From Hydractinia symbiolongicarpus (lineage: Eukaryota > Cnidaria > Hydrozoa > Anthoathecata > Hydractiniidae), in the NCBI RefSeq assembly GCF_029227915.1, contig NC_079881.1, positions 12,749,501 to 12,813,500 on the forward strand: 64,000 bases of DNA, written 5' to 3'. How positions within the stretch are numbered: position 1 is the first letter of the stretch; each line of letters begins with the position of its first letter. The notes below the pieces were generated by a model, which saw only the letters and a program-made list of their open reading frames with translations, was not told the DNA's origin and searched no databases. Both the position numbers and the translations under genes were made by a program. Of this stretch, positions 33,461 through 46,010 are shown one piece after another.

Positions 33461-35875
33461 TGCAGTTGTGGATTGGCAATGGATTTGGTGTTCCTGGGCG
33501 CTTATTAGCAGACAATGGAGGAGAATTTGCTAATGAAGAGTACCGGGATATGTGTGATAACCTAAATATTGAAGTTTTAAACACAGCAGCTTGTAGTCCA
33601 TGGCAAAATGGATTGTGTGACAATACCATGCAATTGTAGATGATTGTTTGTGAAAGATTCTTGATGAAAACCCAAAATTATCATTGGAAGTTGGTTTGGT
33701 CTGGGCACTTAATGCCAAGAATTCCTTGCATATGAATTCTGGTTATAGTTCCTATCAATTAGTTTTCGAACGGAATCCGAATTTGCCATCAGTGTTAAAT
33801 GCAAATCCACCAGCTTTAGAGGGTGTAACCGTATCACATGTGTTTGCAAAGCATATTAATGCCCTTCATAATGCACGTAAAGCATTTATATTGAAGCTGA
33901 AGCTTCAGAAAGAGTTAGAAGAGCTTTGCATCATCAGATTCGAAGTACTAACACACAGTATTACACTGGAGAGAAAGTCTACTATAAACGTGATGATTCA
34001 CCAAGGTGGAGGGGTCCTGCTAAAGTTATTGGTCAAGACGGCAAGGTTGTTTTTGTTCGACAAGGCAGTGTGTATGTCAGAGTCCCACCTTGTCGATTAG
34101 TTAAAGTGGGTGAAGAATTTTCTGGCTCTAATCAGAACAAACTTGACAATACAGATCTTAAAGAGAACAAAGATGTAGGTGATCATCAATCAGAAGTAGT
34201 GGTTGATTTAGAGGTTGAAGAGTCAAATGCTACACCTGTGCAACAAGAACAACGTAACAGAAGTAAACATGAGGAAAATGTTTTAGATGTACCAGAAGCA
34301 GAAATGAATTTGGAAGGAGAACAACAGGTGTCTGTCCGAAAAGAGCATGATTTTCCTAAAGTTAACAACCATGTTGAAGTGAAAATGAAAGATGTACCAG
34401 AATGGTTTTCAGCAAAAGTGATAAGTAGAGGTGGAAAAGCTACAGGGAAGTACAGTAGTTGGTACAACATAAGGAAAGAAGGTACAAATGATGAAATGTG
34501 CCTAGATTTTAAGGATGTTGAAGATTGGAAAAAAGTTGAAAGTGTCAATGTAGTTATTCTTCCAGAACACGTACATGATACTTCAGAGGCAGTTAAAGCA
34601 AAACAGAAGGAATTAGACAACTGGAAATTGTTTGATGTTGTTCGACAGGTTCCGGATGATAAACAAAGTAAGATATCAACAAGATGGATTATCACTGAAA
34701 AAGAAGTGGATTCCTCTAAAGTTGTTAAGGCACGTCTTGTTGTTAGAGGATTTGAGGAAGAGCACAAACTGCAAAATGACTCACCAACTGCAGCTAAAGA
34801 CACTCTTCGTATGTTTTTTGGAATAGCAGCCTGCAAGAATTGGAATTGTGTGGCATTAGATGTAAAGTCTGCATTTCTGCAAGGTCACACTATTGATCGT
34901 GATGTTTATGTTACACCACCCAAAGAAGCAAATGTTTTAAATGGATTCACATGGAAGCTTGTTAAAGTCGTTTATGGCTTAAACGATGCTCCAAGAAATT
35001 GTTATTTCAGTGTACGTCAGACCTTATTAAAGCTGAAGGCAGAGCAGTCCACAGTAGATAAAGCACTTTTCTACTGGAAAGATACAGATAACAATCTTTG
35101 TGGCATCTTTATAATGCATGTAGATGATTTTGTACTTGCAGGAAATAAAATTTTTGAAGCATCTATTATGTCACAGTTGATTAAGACCTATAAGGTTGGT
35201 AAGATAGAAGAGACCAACTTTAAATACATTGGGATAAACATTTCTCAATTAAGTGTTTTCATTAAAAACGCAAGAGTAGAGCATCTTTTGGTGGCTAACA
35301 AGGTTATAAAGAAAATAAAAGCCACTAACAATGTGTGCTTAATCTTTACAAATATGTCAAAGTATGAATTGAGGAAGTTGGTAGTCTTTTCAGATGCGTC
35401 ATATGCAAACTTACCAGATGGCGTCTCCAGTGCTGGCGGTAGTATAGTGATTGTCGTTGCAGAGGATGGGAAATGTTTCCCAATTTCTTGGTGTTCAAAG
35501 AAGATCAAGAGGGTTGTTAAGAGTACCATTGCTGCTGAAGCCTTATCCTTAGTTAATGGTATTGATAATGCATACTACATAGGCTGTTTAATGTCACAGA
35601 TTTTGTTTTCACAGAGAACAAATGAGAATTGTATTCCCATAACAGCTTATATTGATAATAAATCTTTGTATGAAAATATTCATGCTACTACTCTGGTGTC
35701 AGTAAAACGTCTTAGAATCGATATAGCAGCTATTCAACAAATGGTCAATGAAGGAAAAGTTTCTGTTCGATGGGTACCTGCATCATTACAATTGTCAGAT
35801 GGAATGACCAAGCGAGGAGCATCCTTGCAGCGGTTGATGAATGTTTTAACAAATGGGAAGATTACGTTTGATTGA
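33440..35875 (+). pseudogene. Copia integrase end, reverse transcriptase and RNase H
   Basis: The integrase core continues in other frames: LLADNGGEFANEEYRDM carries the second catalytic Asp, then SPWQNGLCD has Asp where the catalytic Glu is expected. From 33926 to 35875 a long intact frame carries the integrase tail (YYTGEKVYYKRDDSPRWRGP), an acidic spacer, RT (RWIITEKE, ALDVKSAFLQG, the VDD catalytic motif in MHVDDFVLAG near 35120) and RNase H (VVFSDASYAN, STIAAEALSL, AYIDNKSLYENI). The 650-codon intact RT-RNase H frame contrasts with the broken integrase, so decay is uneven and probably recent. Confidence 0.88.
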
Positions 35876-36065
35876 TTACGTTATGAGCAAGTTGTTGTAG
35901 CCCCTAGGAAGATGATATGTCAGGGACAATAATTCTTGTTGTTGAACGAATCAAAAAAGAAAAGAAAACAAAACTACATTCTTTTATTTTTAAACATTTC
36001 ATTTTGTTCAGAAGACAGTTATTGCAGAATGCTATCTCTCTTAAAAGATGGGAGAATGTTTAAGA

Positions 36066-36162
36066 TGTTTACTATGTTGACTACTGTTATATTTTAGATT
36101 AGTTTTAATTGTGTTGTATGACTGGGGTTGTATCTATCTCAGTAAATAAATTGATGTTAACA
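36066..36162 (+). repeat. 3' LTR of the Copia element
   Basis: 97 bp, TGTTTACTATGTTGAC to GATGTTAACA, preceded by a purine-rich tract (AAAAGATGGGAGAATG near 36041-36056) that may serve as polypurine primer, and followed by the GTAGG target duplication. Confidence 0.88.
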
Positions 36163-36897
36163 GTAGGGTCATTGTTTATCAGCGAGGCAATTATTTTCTT
36201 AAAAAAAACAAAATCTATCACAATGTTATTGTTCTGTGTAACTATTCATGTGAGTTTCGCGTCCGCGGTAGATTACATTCAGACTGTACTGTAGAATGAA
36301 TTACTAAAAAAATATTACGATGATATAATGTATATACATTAAAAGTTTAAAAACATGTCCCAAAAGACATAAAAAACTAATTGAGTGAAAAGAAATGTAA
36401 AAGAGATTTGTCATAAATTATGTGATCTGTTATGATACAAAAATAACCTTTTAGATTCCACCTGTTTATCAAATCTGGTTTCAAAGATCTAATATAAAAT
36501 ACTTTAATTATCTTTTGTTTAAAGCAATTAATAGGAGCGTTACTTAACACTTTCCAAACAAGAGTGTCCATCATCAATTATAATGCGCTGAGCAGGCTCA
36601 GATTTTGTAGATATTTTATCGTGTCATCGTGTTCAGACCATCATCATCTTATATTATTAAATCAAAAAAGTTAATGACATAAAAAAGGAAGGAATTTTTG
36701 AAAAAAGTGTATGAACCAGCCTTGGACACAACTCATAAGGACTTAACAAGTTTTTAAGGCTTTCCCTAAAAACATTTTTAAAGATCATCTTGATTATTCT
36801 GGAATAAGACCACAACCTAACCAACCTTTGCTACTGCAAAGACGCATAATTTTTCTAGTATTGACGATATTGACGTAGAATCGCTAAAACTTAGACC

Positions 36898-37251
36898 TAT
36901 ATTCTTGCGGTCGGAATGTTCTCCTTCGTTGCTCTCGGATGGGGTACAAAGTGGACTTTTCACGGTCAAACCTTCACAGTAGCAACATTAATTAAACAGA
37001 ATTTACAAGCAAAACTGCGATAAAATGTCGCAAAATGGCAAGAATTAAGCAGTATCTAAAACAAATTAAAGATTTGACTAATAAAAAAAAGAATTCCCTG
37101 AAAAATGCAGTATTGTAGTTATGAAGGTTTCACCACAAAAACATTATGATTACGGCATTTGCACACCATTTTATAACGGCTGCTTAACCTGAATACTGGC
37201 TCGTGATTAGTTCAACCAGTGTTATGATGCGAATCCGACCGCAAGAATATA
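36898..37251. mobile_element. short MITE, TA-flanked (Tc1/mariner-like)
   Basis: The outer 20 bp on the left (TATATTCTTGCGGTCGGAAT) and right (ATCCGACCGCAAGAATATA) are inverted copies. The ends read TA-TATTC and GAATA-TA, consistent with a TA target. There is no coding capacity; 354 bp. Confidence 0.6.
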
Positions 37252-37539
37252 ATCATTCAAACAGGCACAGCCACTGACAAAGCCTCTAAGATTACAGCGA
37301 CGTATCCAGTGGGAATTGGATACCGGTAGACCAGTATGGGCGCCCAAACTCAGACGCCCAAAAAATGAATTTCACTTGAATTTTCAACATGAAATTTCTC
37401 TCAAAATGATGTTTTATGTCCTGTTATGATACTATGTGTTAACATGTATTTATTGTCATATAGAACAACATATAGTCGTTGGATACGTCGCTGTTGATAA
37501 TTTGTTTAAATGCTCTCAACAACTACCATCGAAGAATTA

Positions 37540-37790
37540 TTAAATTAACTATGGAAAACAGTCCAGCACAATTTTTAAACACAGAAATAATTTGCATAGC
37601 TAAGTATATAATTGATTTTAAACAAATGTGCATAGAAAGGAGAACAAGCTTCCTACTCATTGGAAGTCATCAGAACCGAAAAGGTATAAACGCAACTGTG
37701 TGCTTGGAAACTTGTACTGAGCGTGCAGAATATCCAACTATTTTAATGATGAGATTATATCGTAACTACTATAATGTGAAACATACTAAA
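37540..37790 (+). pseudogene. Penelope-like RT fragment
   Basis: On the plus strand FLNTEIICIAKYIIDFK is followed, after a frameshift, by KLPTHWKSSEPKRYKRN, CVLGNLYXACRI and then NYFNDEIIS. This is the segment of Penelope-like RT after the catalytic core ('LPxHWxSxxPxRYKRN'). Only about 80 residues remain, in plus orientation, unlike the three other Penelope fragments. The text that follows (37790-37890) repeats GGGAAAC at short intervals. Confidence 0.6.
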
Positions 37791-37929
37791 AACGGGGGAA
37801 ACTTTCACAAACGACAGGGAAACTACAGGGAAACCGGTATGAAACTGGGAGAAACGAGGGGAAACATGAGAAACAAGCACTATAGGAAACGACCAGAAAG
37901 CATGGCGCATAAAATCAATCAATAAAAAG

Positions 37930-38290
37930 AATGTATTCTTTTTGAAAATGAAATAAAAAAAAGAAGATATTTTTAAAAAGTTATTATTATATTATAAAAG
38001 TTTTATTTTTTGACGATATTCGCCGCTGTACGAAGATGGTCAGTTTTGTAGGAGGATGGTCTGAGCGCTACGGCAAAAAAGTCCAACTTCGTACAGTGAA
38101 TGACATCGTACGGAACACAACTGGCCCCTCGTTGGCCGGCAACGACTTCATTTAGCACCGGGCTAAGTGGCCCCGACACACGACGTACAACATAACTAAC
38201 AACCTTCATACTTTATCGACATAAAAAACCGACAGACGTTCAGTCATACTTCTCCAACCAAATAGACCCGACAAATGAAACCGGTTTTAT
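37930..38290. other. GC-richer unique stretch before the minisatellite
   Basis: No gene recognised. GTACGAAGATGG (38034) and its near complement CTTCGTACAG (38084) could form a hairpin; the stretch is clearly richer in GC than its surroundings and may be the end of an unclassified element. Confidence 0.3.
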
Positions 38291-38299
38291 CCGACATCC

Positions 38300-39665
38300 T
38301 CTCTATATAACAAATACATATTTTTTCTGTCAATAATCCATAACCAACGTAATATACTGCATAATACCTTCATAATTCATAAAAAATACATAAATTTTCT
38401 GTCGATGGCCATACCAACGTAATATCGCATAATACTGCATAATACCTTCATAATACTCTCTGTCGCTACATAACAAATACATATTTTTTCTGTCAATAAT
38501 TCATAACCAACGTAATATCGCATAATACTGCATAATACTGCATAATACCTTCATAATTCATAAAAAATACATAAATTTTCTGTTGATGGCCATACCAACG
38601 TAATATCGCATAATACTGCATAATACCTTCATAATACTCTCTGTCGCTACGTAACAAATGCATATTTTTTCTGTTAATAATCCATCACCAACGTAATATC
38701 GCATAATACTGCATAATACTGCATAATACTGCATAATACCTTCATAATTCATAAAAAATACATAAATTTTCTGTCGATGGCCATACCAACGTAATATCGC
38801 ATAATACTGTATAATGCCTTCATAATACTCTCTATCGTTCCATAAAAAATACATAATTTTTCTGTCAATAATCCATAACCAACGTATATCGCATAATACT
38901 GCATAATACTGCATAATACCTTCATAATTCATAAAAAGTACATAAATTTTCTGTCGATGGCCATACCAACGTATTATCGCATAATACTGCATAATACTGC
39001 ATAATATCTTCATAATTCATAAAAAATACATATTTTTTCTGTCGATGGTCATACGAACGTAATATCGCATAATACTGCATAATGCCTTCATAATCCATAA
39101 AAGATACATAATTTTTCTGTTGATGGCCATACCAACGTAATATCTCATAATACTGCATAATAACTTCATAATCCGTAAAAAATACATAATTTTTCTGTTG
39201 ATGGCCATACCAACGTAATCGCATAATACTGCATAATACCTTCATAATACTCTCTGTCGCTACGTAACAAATACATATTTTTTCTGTTAATAATCCATAA
39301 CCAACGTAACATCGCATAATACTGCATAATACTGAATAATACCTTCATAATTCATAAAAATACATAAATTTTCTGTCGATGGCCATACCAACGTAATATC
39401 GCATAATACTGCATAATGCCTTCATAATACTCTCTATCGTTCCATAAAAAATAAATAATGTTTCTGTCAATAATCCATAACCAACGTAATATCGCATAAT
39501 ACTGCATAATACCTTCATAATCCATAAAAGATACATAATTTTTCTGTTGATGGCCATACCAACGTAATATCGCATAATACTGCATAATACCTTCATAATA
39601 ATCTCTGTCGCTTCATAAAAATACATATTTTTTCTGTCAATCGGCCATAACCAACGTAATATTCC
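38300..39665. repeat. 1.4 kb minisatellite with alternating subunits
   Basis: Tandem units of about 85-95 bp alternate between two types. One contains TTTTCTGTCGATGGCCATAC and the other TTTTTTCTGTCAATAATCCA, each followed by CAACGTAATATCGCATAATA and variable numbers of CTGCATAATA. Some units add a CTCTCTGTCGCTAC segment. The open frames on the minus strand (repeats of SIMRYYVG) are a by-product of the repeat, not genes. Confidence 0.9.
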
Positions 39666-41215
39666 ACAATATTTCGCATAACTGCCATTTACGGAAAGCT
39701 GTTTTTATAAAGTAGACAAAGTTTGAGGTTGGATATACATCCATACACAAACAGAAACGATATATCGCTCAAATAGCCTTTTGCAAAAAGACATATTAAC
39801 GGACCTATTGCAGGCTAAACAAAGAGACGTTTTTGTACAATATATTGAACAGGCGGTAGTGTTCTATGCCCATCGATAACCAATAGAAAAGATATTTTGG
39901 ACTAATACCCCCGCGAAATTACATATCACAAGTCCTAAAAAATGCCAATCTGAGGCAAGGCATCATACTATAAATTTACCAGGCTTTACTGTTATGTACT
40001 TATCCGTACAGCAGTAGAAACAAGTGTCCTCCCTGAAAATGACGCATCAAAAACCCTAAAGCAGGCCAATCAATCCAAAGACATTGCGTGTGTTTTTATT
40101 TCAGACCATGCAAAAGTTTTTCGGGGCAGTATTTCAGTAGTATAGCTTGATTAGTTCTTAAACCAAATAAATCTCTTAGATGCATAAAAATTTAAATATT
40201 CCAATGATTTTTGTCCGACTGAAGAAGCTGCTGCCGTAGAGAAGCTATATCACATTAAAGATTAGAGCCGTTTACGATGAAATTATTCCATTGTTTGTAG
40301 TTAAAATTTCACAGGTCATAACTTTTTATCGGCAAAGGCTCTTAGGCTGAAATTCTGGAGAAGGCATGTCAGTAATATAACGTATCATTAGGAAAAAGAA
40401 AAAAATACTTTATTAACAGATATGGAAGAATTCCAAAGTAAAAGTCAAAACTGATATTTACATGGAACAAGGACGTTCCAAAAAGGCATAAGTATAAAAT
40501 TTATCTCATTTAAAGAGTCTCCGTAGATTTGATATTCCATTGAAGTTAGGATCAGAGTACAAAAGCTGAAAATAGTTCTAAATAATGTAATTATTATTGG
40601 CTATTGTTAAAAAATCATATGGTGAATTAACAAGATCAACTTTATGAGCAACTGACCGAAAAACCAATAGACGTATAACATCGTTAGTCTTTTTAATAAT
40701 AGCGGTATTTTGCCTGTTTGTCTGCGAAAAGCGCGTCCTGTTAATTAATCACGAAGTTCTTATATCTGCACAAAATACCAAATGCGATATATATTTACCG
40801 ACTTTGTTTTATTCTCCCGCGTGTAGCATTCAATTGCAACGCCTGATTTTTTTGAAAAACCAATCCGAGATTTTGCAGCCACGACAAAGTGATGTGTAAA
40901 GCAGAGAGCAGTGTTATTACGGCCATTTTGAAAGTTGCGTAACGTTGATGTTGATAAGTCTGTCTTTGTCTTTTGAAAGCTTTTTGTTTTTTTATATATT
41001 TTTACATGTTAAGTTAAATATGCTGTTTGTATTATTGATCCTCTAAAATTTGCGCTGGTTATGAAATAGGTTGTGAGTTTACAGAGGCCGTGAATAGGGA
41101 GAAAATTACTTTCAGGGGTGTTATAAAAATAATGGAAGCTCGAGATTGTCGCCGTGTTCTAAATGAAAAATTCATGTCAGTTCCATTATTCATAGCATAG
41201 TAGTTGGGTTGAGCG
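39666..41215. other. no gene recognised
   Basis: AT-rich sequence with no supported coding exon, RNA gene or repeat family. Confidence 0.35.
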
Positions 41216-41221
41216 TCTCAC

Positions 41222-42335
41222 ATGGATATTGATTTCCGGAAAACATGCGTAGAATGTGATGGGAAACCTAACGTGCTTTCATGTGACGGTAGGAAGAATG
41301 GAATGGGGTTCAAGAATGCATTTGTAGAACCAATAGAAATCCTGCAAGCAGACGAAGTTATTTCTTCTCGTTTTAGAAGGCTTGGCAGTTGCTTTATAAC
41401 ATCAACAACTGACAATAATAGGAAATTATATCGTCCTCTTCGTAGCTTATTGTACGTACTAAAAATAGATCTCAGAAAAAAATCGAATAGGTGACGATGC
41501 ATTATGTTTCCATTAGAAGCAATCACACACACATTTGTCATCGATGTCCGTCGGTCTTTACTGCCGCTTGATATCTGATAATACCAACATAAATGAAAAA
41601 AAAGCAATAGCGTCCGTTTTTAAACAGTTGTCCAACGATTCTTGTGTTGATACTCTTATACCATTCCGCGCAGTAAATATTATTATAGATTTGGGATTTG
41701 CATGTCAAGTAGGTAGGGGGACTCGCTCGTCTGTACTGGAATTTTGTTACCAGCAACAATTCTATCAAAAGGTTGCAGATGTAATTATTAAGTCTTCAGA
41801 ACACTCTCTAAATTGTCTTCCACGCAACGATGTGACTAATTTACCTTTGTACCCTGCATATTTTGTGAAAACAATTCATTCCTTTAAAATACAACCAGAG
41901 CAGTTATTTGAAGGTTCTTACAATCCAGCTGAGTTTGGCCTTTGTTTTTTATTCTTCAAATTATGGCAAACAAATTCGGCAAGTTGGGATATTTTCTGCA
42001 GACTCCAGCATCTAAGAAAATACGACGACGTCCCTATTAAAGTTTGTCAAAAGTCATTTCTACAAGTGAGCAAGCAAGACATGAAGTTTGTGTTCTTTTG
42101 GTTCTACACAATACATGGCCACTGCTGTGAATTTCACGTCATACCTAGTATTGAAGGCCGAAAAGATGCACCCGCTTCTTTTTATATACATCTAGAAGAG
42201 GCCCCATTAGATATATTCTATGATCATGCGTGCATTTTAAGCGAATACGTCAAGAACAGAAAATCAAGATTCTACCAACACACGCGCTTTTTCATGATGT
42301 TTTCACGGGTACACTTATAAGTTTGCCACTGCATT
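41222..42335 (+). pseudogene. KDZ-like transposase fragment
   Basis: Two plus-strand frames. The first (41222-41491) reads VECDGKPNVLSCDGRKNGMG, FKNAFVEPIE and FRRLGSCFITSTTDNNRKLY. The second (41535-42317) continues to APLDIFYDHACILSEYVKNR and FYQHTRFFMMFSRVH. The blocks 'DG(R/T)K.G.GF...FVEPIE' and 'DIFYD.AC.LSEYV.NRE..F...TRFFHD.FH' are, from memory, those of KDZ-type (Kyakuja-Dileera-Zisupton) transposases common in cnidarians. A shift separates the two frames (41495-41535), and the expected continuation after FFMMFSRVH is lost. I am fairly sure it is transposon-derived; the superfamily name is less sure. Confidence 0.5.
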
Positions 42336-42821
42336 TTACTTAAATTCCATCCTTTTTTCGCGAGCGTGGTTACGTTGATTTGTGAATAGCTTCATCCTTT
42401 AGATAAAAAGTTCAGTTAGATTGATGAGCCAAGCACATTTCTTGTTCTATCTGCAATTTTTCATTCACCAATGGAACAAATCGAAAGAATATAGTTTCAG
42501 AAATGACACAGAATTGCGTGTCTGGGGAACGAAAACTGATTAAATCAACGGCAAGTATTTGGAAATTTTACGTAGAATTTAAAATATACGCTTTTCTACG
42601 AACTTCTGTCATTATTTTACTCGCCTTCCTCAGTTAAATACGAAGTGAAAAAATTTAGTTTCCTCAAAAAATTATTTTTTCCTAAATTCTAATTAAAACA
42701 CCATTGAGTAAAAATATAAACTGTATGTATTAAATTTCCGTATGCCACAGCTCAGGTCAAAATCTAAATAAACTAACTTATATTTTAAGTTAAAAACATC
42801 AACAAAAAATTTTTGGTCTAA

Positions 42822-43030
42822 ACAAAGTGCGCATTACGAATGATATGGTCTAGTATTCGATTCGGATCTTTTTCTTCGAAAAATTTGTTTTCAGTCTCTA
42901 ATTTCAACGAAACAAGACAAACAGAGTGCGCATTACGAATGATATCACGGTGTAGTATTCGATTCGGAACTTTTTCTTCTAAATATTTGCTTTCAGTCAA
43001 GGAAACAAGGCAAACGAGTGGAAAATCTCT
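42822..43030. repeat. tandem duplication of about 105 bp
   Basis: Two copies of a unit: AAGTGCGCATTACGAATGAT (42826) and GAGTGCGCATTACGAATGAT (42924), each followed by GTAGTATTCGATTCGGA-like sequence and TTTTTCTTC. Confidence 0.75.
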
Positions 43031-43149
43031 TTTAACCCTTAGAGTACTGTTTTTTGAAAATGACCAACTTACAAATTAAAGCTAATCTGGTGTGTCGTAG
43101 ATTACTTGTTCAATTAGAAAAATCGATCTAAAACGTATTTCAAGCGGCC

Positions 43150-43800
43150 TAACCTGGTGTACATGGATGGCTTCTTGATCTGGAAATTCTCTCTCTGTTT
43201 TGCAATCGCCTAGTTTACAAATATAAGCTGCTTTCATGTGTATAGATTGCTTTTTGTCTAAAATCGGGCTAATGTTGCGTGTATGGATCTTGATTTGGAA
43301 ATTTTCTCCTTAGTTTTGTAAATGCTTAATTTACAAAATTGAGCTAATCACATCTGCATGGATTAATTTCTTTCTTAAGTTTTCTTTTTATATCAGGCTA
43401 ATCTTATATGTATGGTTTGCTTTCTAATACGGGTAAATTGTCTCCTAAATGTTTTTTTTTCAAAGATCAAATTTCCTAAAAAAATTGAATTTAATGTGTA
43501 TGGATTGCTTCGTAATACGGGTAAATTGTGTCCCCAATTCTGTTTTCAAAAATCGAATTTACTAAAACAACTGAATTTTATATGTATGGATTACTTCTTA
43601 ATACCAGTAAATTATCTCCCTAAATGTTTTTTCTAAAGACCGAATTTACTAAAAGAACTGAATATCATGGATTGCTTGTATGGATTGCTTCTTAATGCGG
43701 GTAAATTATCTCCCCAAACGTGTTTTTTTCAAAGACCGAATTTACTGAAACAATGTGTATGGATTGCTTTTAAATACGGGAAATTCATCCCTAAGCTTTT
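43150..43800. repeat. degenerate tandem repeat, unit about 85 bp
   Basis: At least seven diverged copies of a unit with TGTATGGATTGCTTC, then AATACGGGTAAATT, then TTTTCAAA(G/A)A(C/T)CGAATTTAC. Old and diverged; no coding function. Confidence 0.75.
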
Positions 43801-44341
43801 TGTGTGGTTAATCAAAACAAGCTGAACTATGGATTTGTTCCCTTTTGGAAGCTTTTCCCAATATGCAAAAAAATATTAAAAACGTTTTACACTACGACAC
43901 AAAATGAAAAATATTCAAAAGGAAGTCGAACGGAAAAATATTTTTTAGGCCCTAATTTTTACTTGTCTATTGGACTTTAACTTTAAGATTGCAAAAGCTA
44001 AGGTCTGGTTGACAAATTGTCTATCTATCAATAATTTCATATTTTAAATTTAACAGAACCACCATGAATTCGTCATGCTTGCTGTGAATCTAGGTTATCG
44101 CGACTTTGAGTTTCTTCACTAAAGATAAGATAAATAAAAATGGAACAAATCTTATTCGTTAATACGAAAGGGTTTCTTGAGATTGATAACAACGAACATT
44201 CGAGCATTTCTCTAACATGAAAACAGTTAATATGTTCGGACTAACCTTCACTTGTTGTAAGGATTCTGTGTTCTCTAATGCTTTCACCATCGTTTCTGTC
44301 GGCAATATCTTTTGTCTGTTCTCTATAAACCTTAAAAAAAG

Positions 44342-44549
<208 letters not shown>

Positions 44550-44565
44550 CCTATTTTATCAGTTT

Positions 44566-44971
44566 CGGGGACTTATGACATACACGAACTTTCGGGTACA
44601 TTTACAAACTTTGTATTTTCGCGGACCCTGTAGCATATTTAACCCTAAACTACTTTTTACTAATACCTTTGATAATCACGCTTTGGAGTGGCAACAAAAA
44701 CTAGTAAATATACGTTCTCTATGATTATTGTGTCCCCGTTAAAATTTTGTGATATTATATCTGACTTTGGGGGACTTATGATAACCACGAACTTTCGGGT
44801 ACATTTACAAAACTTGTATTTTCGGGCACCCTGTAGCATATTTCACTCTCAACTGCACTTTACTAATACCTTTGATAATCACGCTTTGGAGTGGCAACAA
44901 AAACTAGTAAATATACGTTCTCTATGATTATTGTGTCCCCGTTAAAATTTTGTGATATTATATCTGATTTT
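44566..44971. repeat. tandem duplication, two 203-bp units
   Basis: 44566-44768 and 44769-44971 share CACGAACTTTCGGGTACATT, GATAATCACGCTTTGGAGTG and the stretch to GGGGGACTTATGATA, with few differences. A truncated third start occurs at 44972. It is adjacent to the (AT)n tract. Confidence 0.85.
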
Positions 44972-44978
44972 GGGGGAC

Positions 44979-45236
44979 TTATGATATTCCCCACTTACGG
45001 TAACTTTTTATACATATATATATATTATATATGTTACATGATGCACGCTTGCAGTTAAACCAACCTCCAAACTTGTGTTGGGGACCATATTTGCTCACAT
45101 CATCAGCTTCACTATATTTTTTTATTTTATTATGAAAATGATACGCATCAGGAGATAGCCCGTACTGGGTGGATTTGAAATTTATGTAAAAACAATATGA
45201 TAGAAATTTAAAATTTTTGAGTTCTAGCGATTTCAA
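44979..45236 (-). other. orphan open frame, unknown
   Basis: The minus-strand frame reads GLSPDAYHFHNKIKKYSEAD then KYGPQHKFGGWFNC. The composition (His, Asp, Trp, Cys, few low-complexity residues) looks more protein-like than neighbouring frames, and a splice acceptor or donor could bound it. I do not recognise the family. It lies downstream of the stop of the kinase-recombinase gene and could be an exon of another gene or of a transposon. Confidence 0.2.
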
Positions 45237-45764
45237 ATTTCAGACCGGGTATATACTAACCAAACAACAGGTAGGTTTTAATTTAACCCGTAAATATTTA
45301 TAGGAATGCTATCTTGGAGGTGTCGAAAAAAGGCTAATCAAATTTGTGTGTTGCAACGACGCAAAGCAAGCGCGCAGTTTCATTCTCACTAAACTGTCTG
45401 AATGGGATTGGATTCTTCCTTTTTATAGTTTCAGCTTTTGTTTTTCAGCATTTCATATTTTTTTTAATGTAATAAGCAATGTAATGATCGTTAAAACCAA
45501 CAAAAAAGTTTAGTTGCCATTTGCTTTAATTCACTAAACAGAATTTTCATGTTAAGCCCCTCTGAATTTACAACAATCCCTGGGGTTTTTTTGCTAAAAC
45601 CAGTTACGATTAAGTTTTAGAAGTTATTTTGCAAACTGAAAAAGTCAACTGACGTTTTTTTTCTAGGACGGGATTTCGATATAGTGTATCGTTTTTGTTA
45701 GACTGCGCGTAAGTTTTTTCTTTAATTTTTCAGCTGATGCAAGCGTAAATATACCTAATATTTA

Positions 45765-46010
45765 ATGGTTAAATTGTCCAACTGTATACATGTAGTCACA
45801 ATATTGCTGCTAATATGGCAAATGGGATATAGCTGTTGTCCTGCGGAAAAAAACACTAGGATATTCCGTACACACATAGTCATGGCATATCTTAGACATA
45901 AAGTAGCGATCTACCACATTCATTACACAATTTTTTATAAGCAGCACGAGGCTGATATTTTATCAACTTTCAAACAACTGATAAGCAACAAGGGAGTCTC
46001 AGGTGGATAA
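45765..46010 (+). CDS. possible first exon of a secreted protein, unknown
   Basis: MVKLSNCIHVVTILLLIWQM looks like a signal peptide (basic start, hydrophobic core), with two Cys following. The frame ends near a possible donor (CTCAG|GTGGAT near 46001). No further exon was found and no homolog is recognised. It may be chance. Confidence 0.2.
   Translation: MVKLSNCIHVVTILLLIWQMGYSCCPAEKNTRIFRTHIVMAYLRHKVAIYHIHYTIFYKQHEADILSTFKQLISNKGVSGG

Larger units (their letters stand above)
30919..36167 (+). mobile_element. Ty1/Copia LTR retrotransposon (GalEa-like), structurally complete, disabled
   Basis: The element has two near-identical short LTRs, a 5-bp target duplication GTAGG on both sides (30919-30923 and 36163-36167), a primer-binding site, and gag-pol in Copia order (protease, integrase, RT, RNase H). 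Its own length is about 4.5 kb, plus a 754-bp MITE inserted in gag. The coding region is broken by a stop at 31123, the MITE, and frame changes near 33440, 33640-33690 and 33890. Placement in the GalEa-like group is inferred from the compact size and the KRLRIDIAAI / WVPASLQLSDGMTKRGAS C-terminus. It lies just upstream of the TBC1D16-like gene, transcribed away from it. Confidence 0.88.

Noticed and set aside
34186-34836. 216-codon frame antisense to the Copia RT
   Set aside because: Shadow of the real plus-strand pol frame; Ser/Thr/Leu-rich composition is typical of antisense reading.
38558-39626. Several minus-strand frames with repeated SIMRYYVG motifs
   Set aside because: They exist only because the minisatellite unit lacks stops in that frame.
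38300-39665. Regular repeats resembling a CRISPR array
   Set aside because: Units are contiguous tandem copies without unique spacers, and the genome is eukaryotic. It is a minisatellite.
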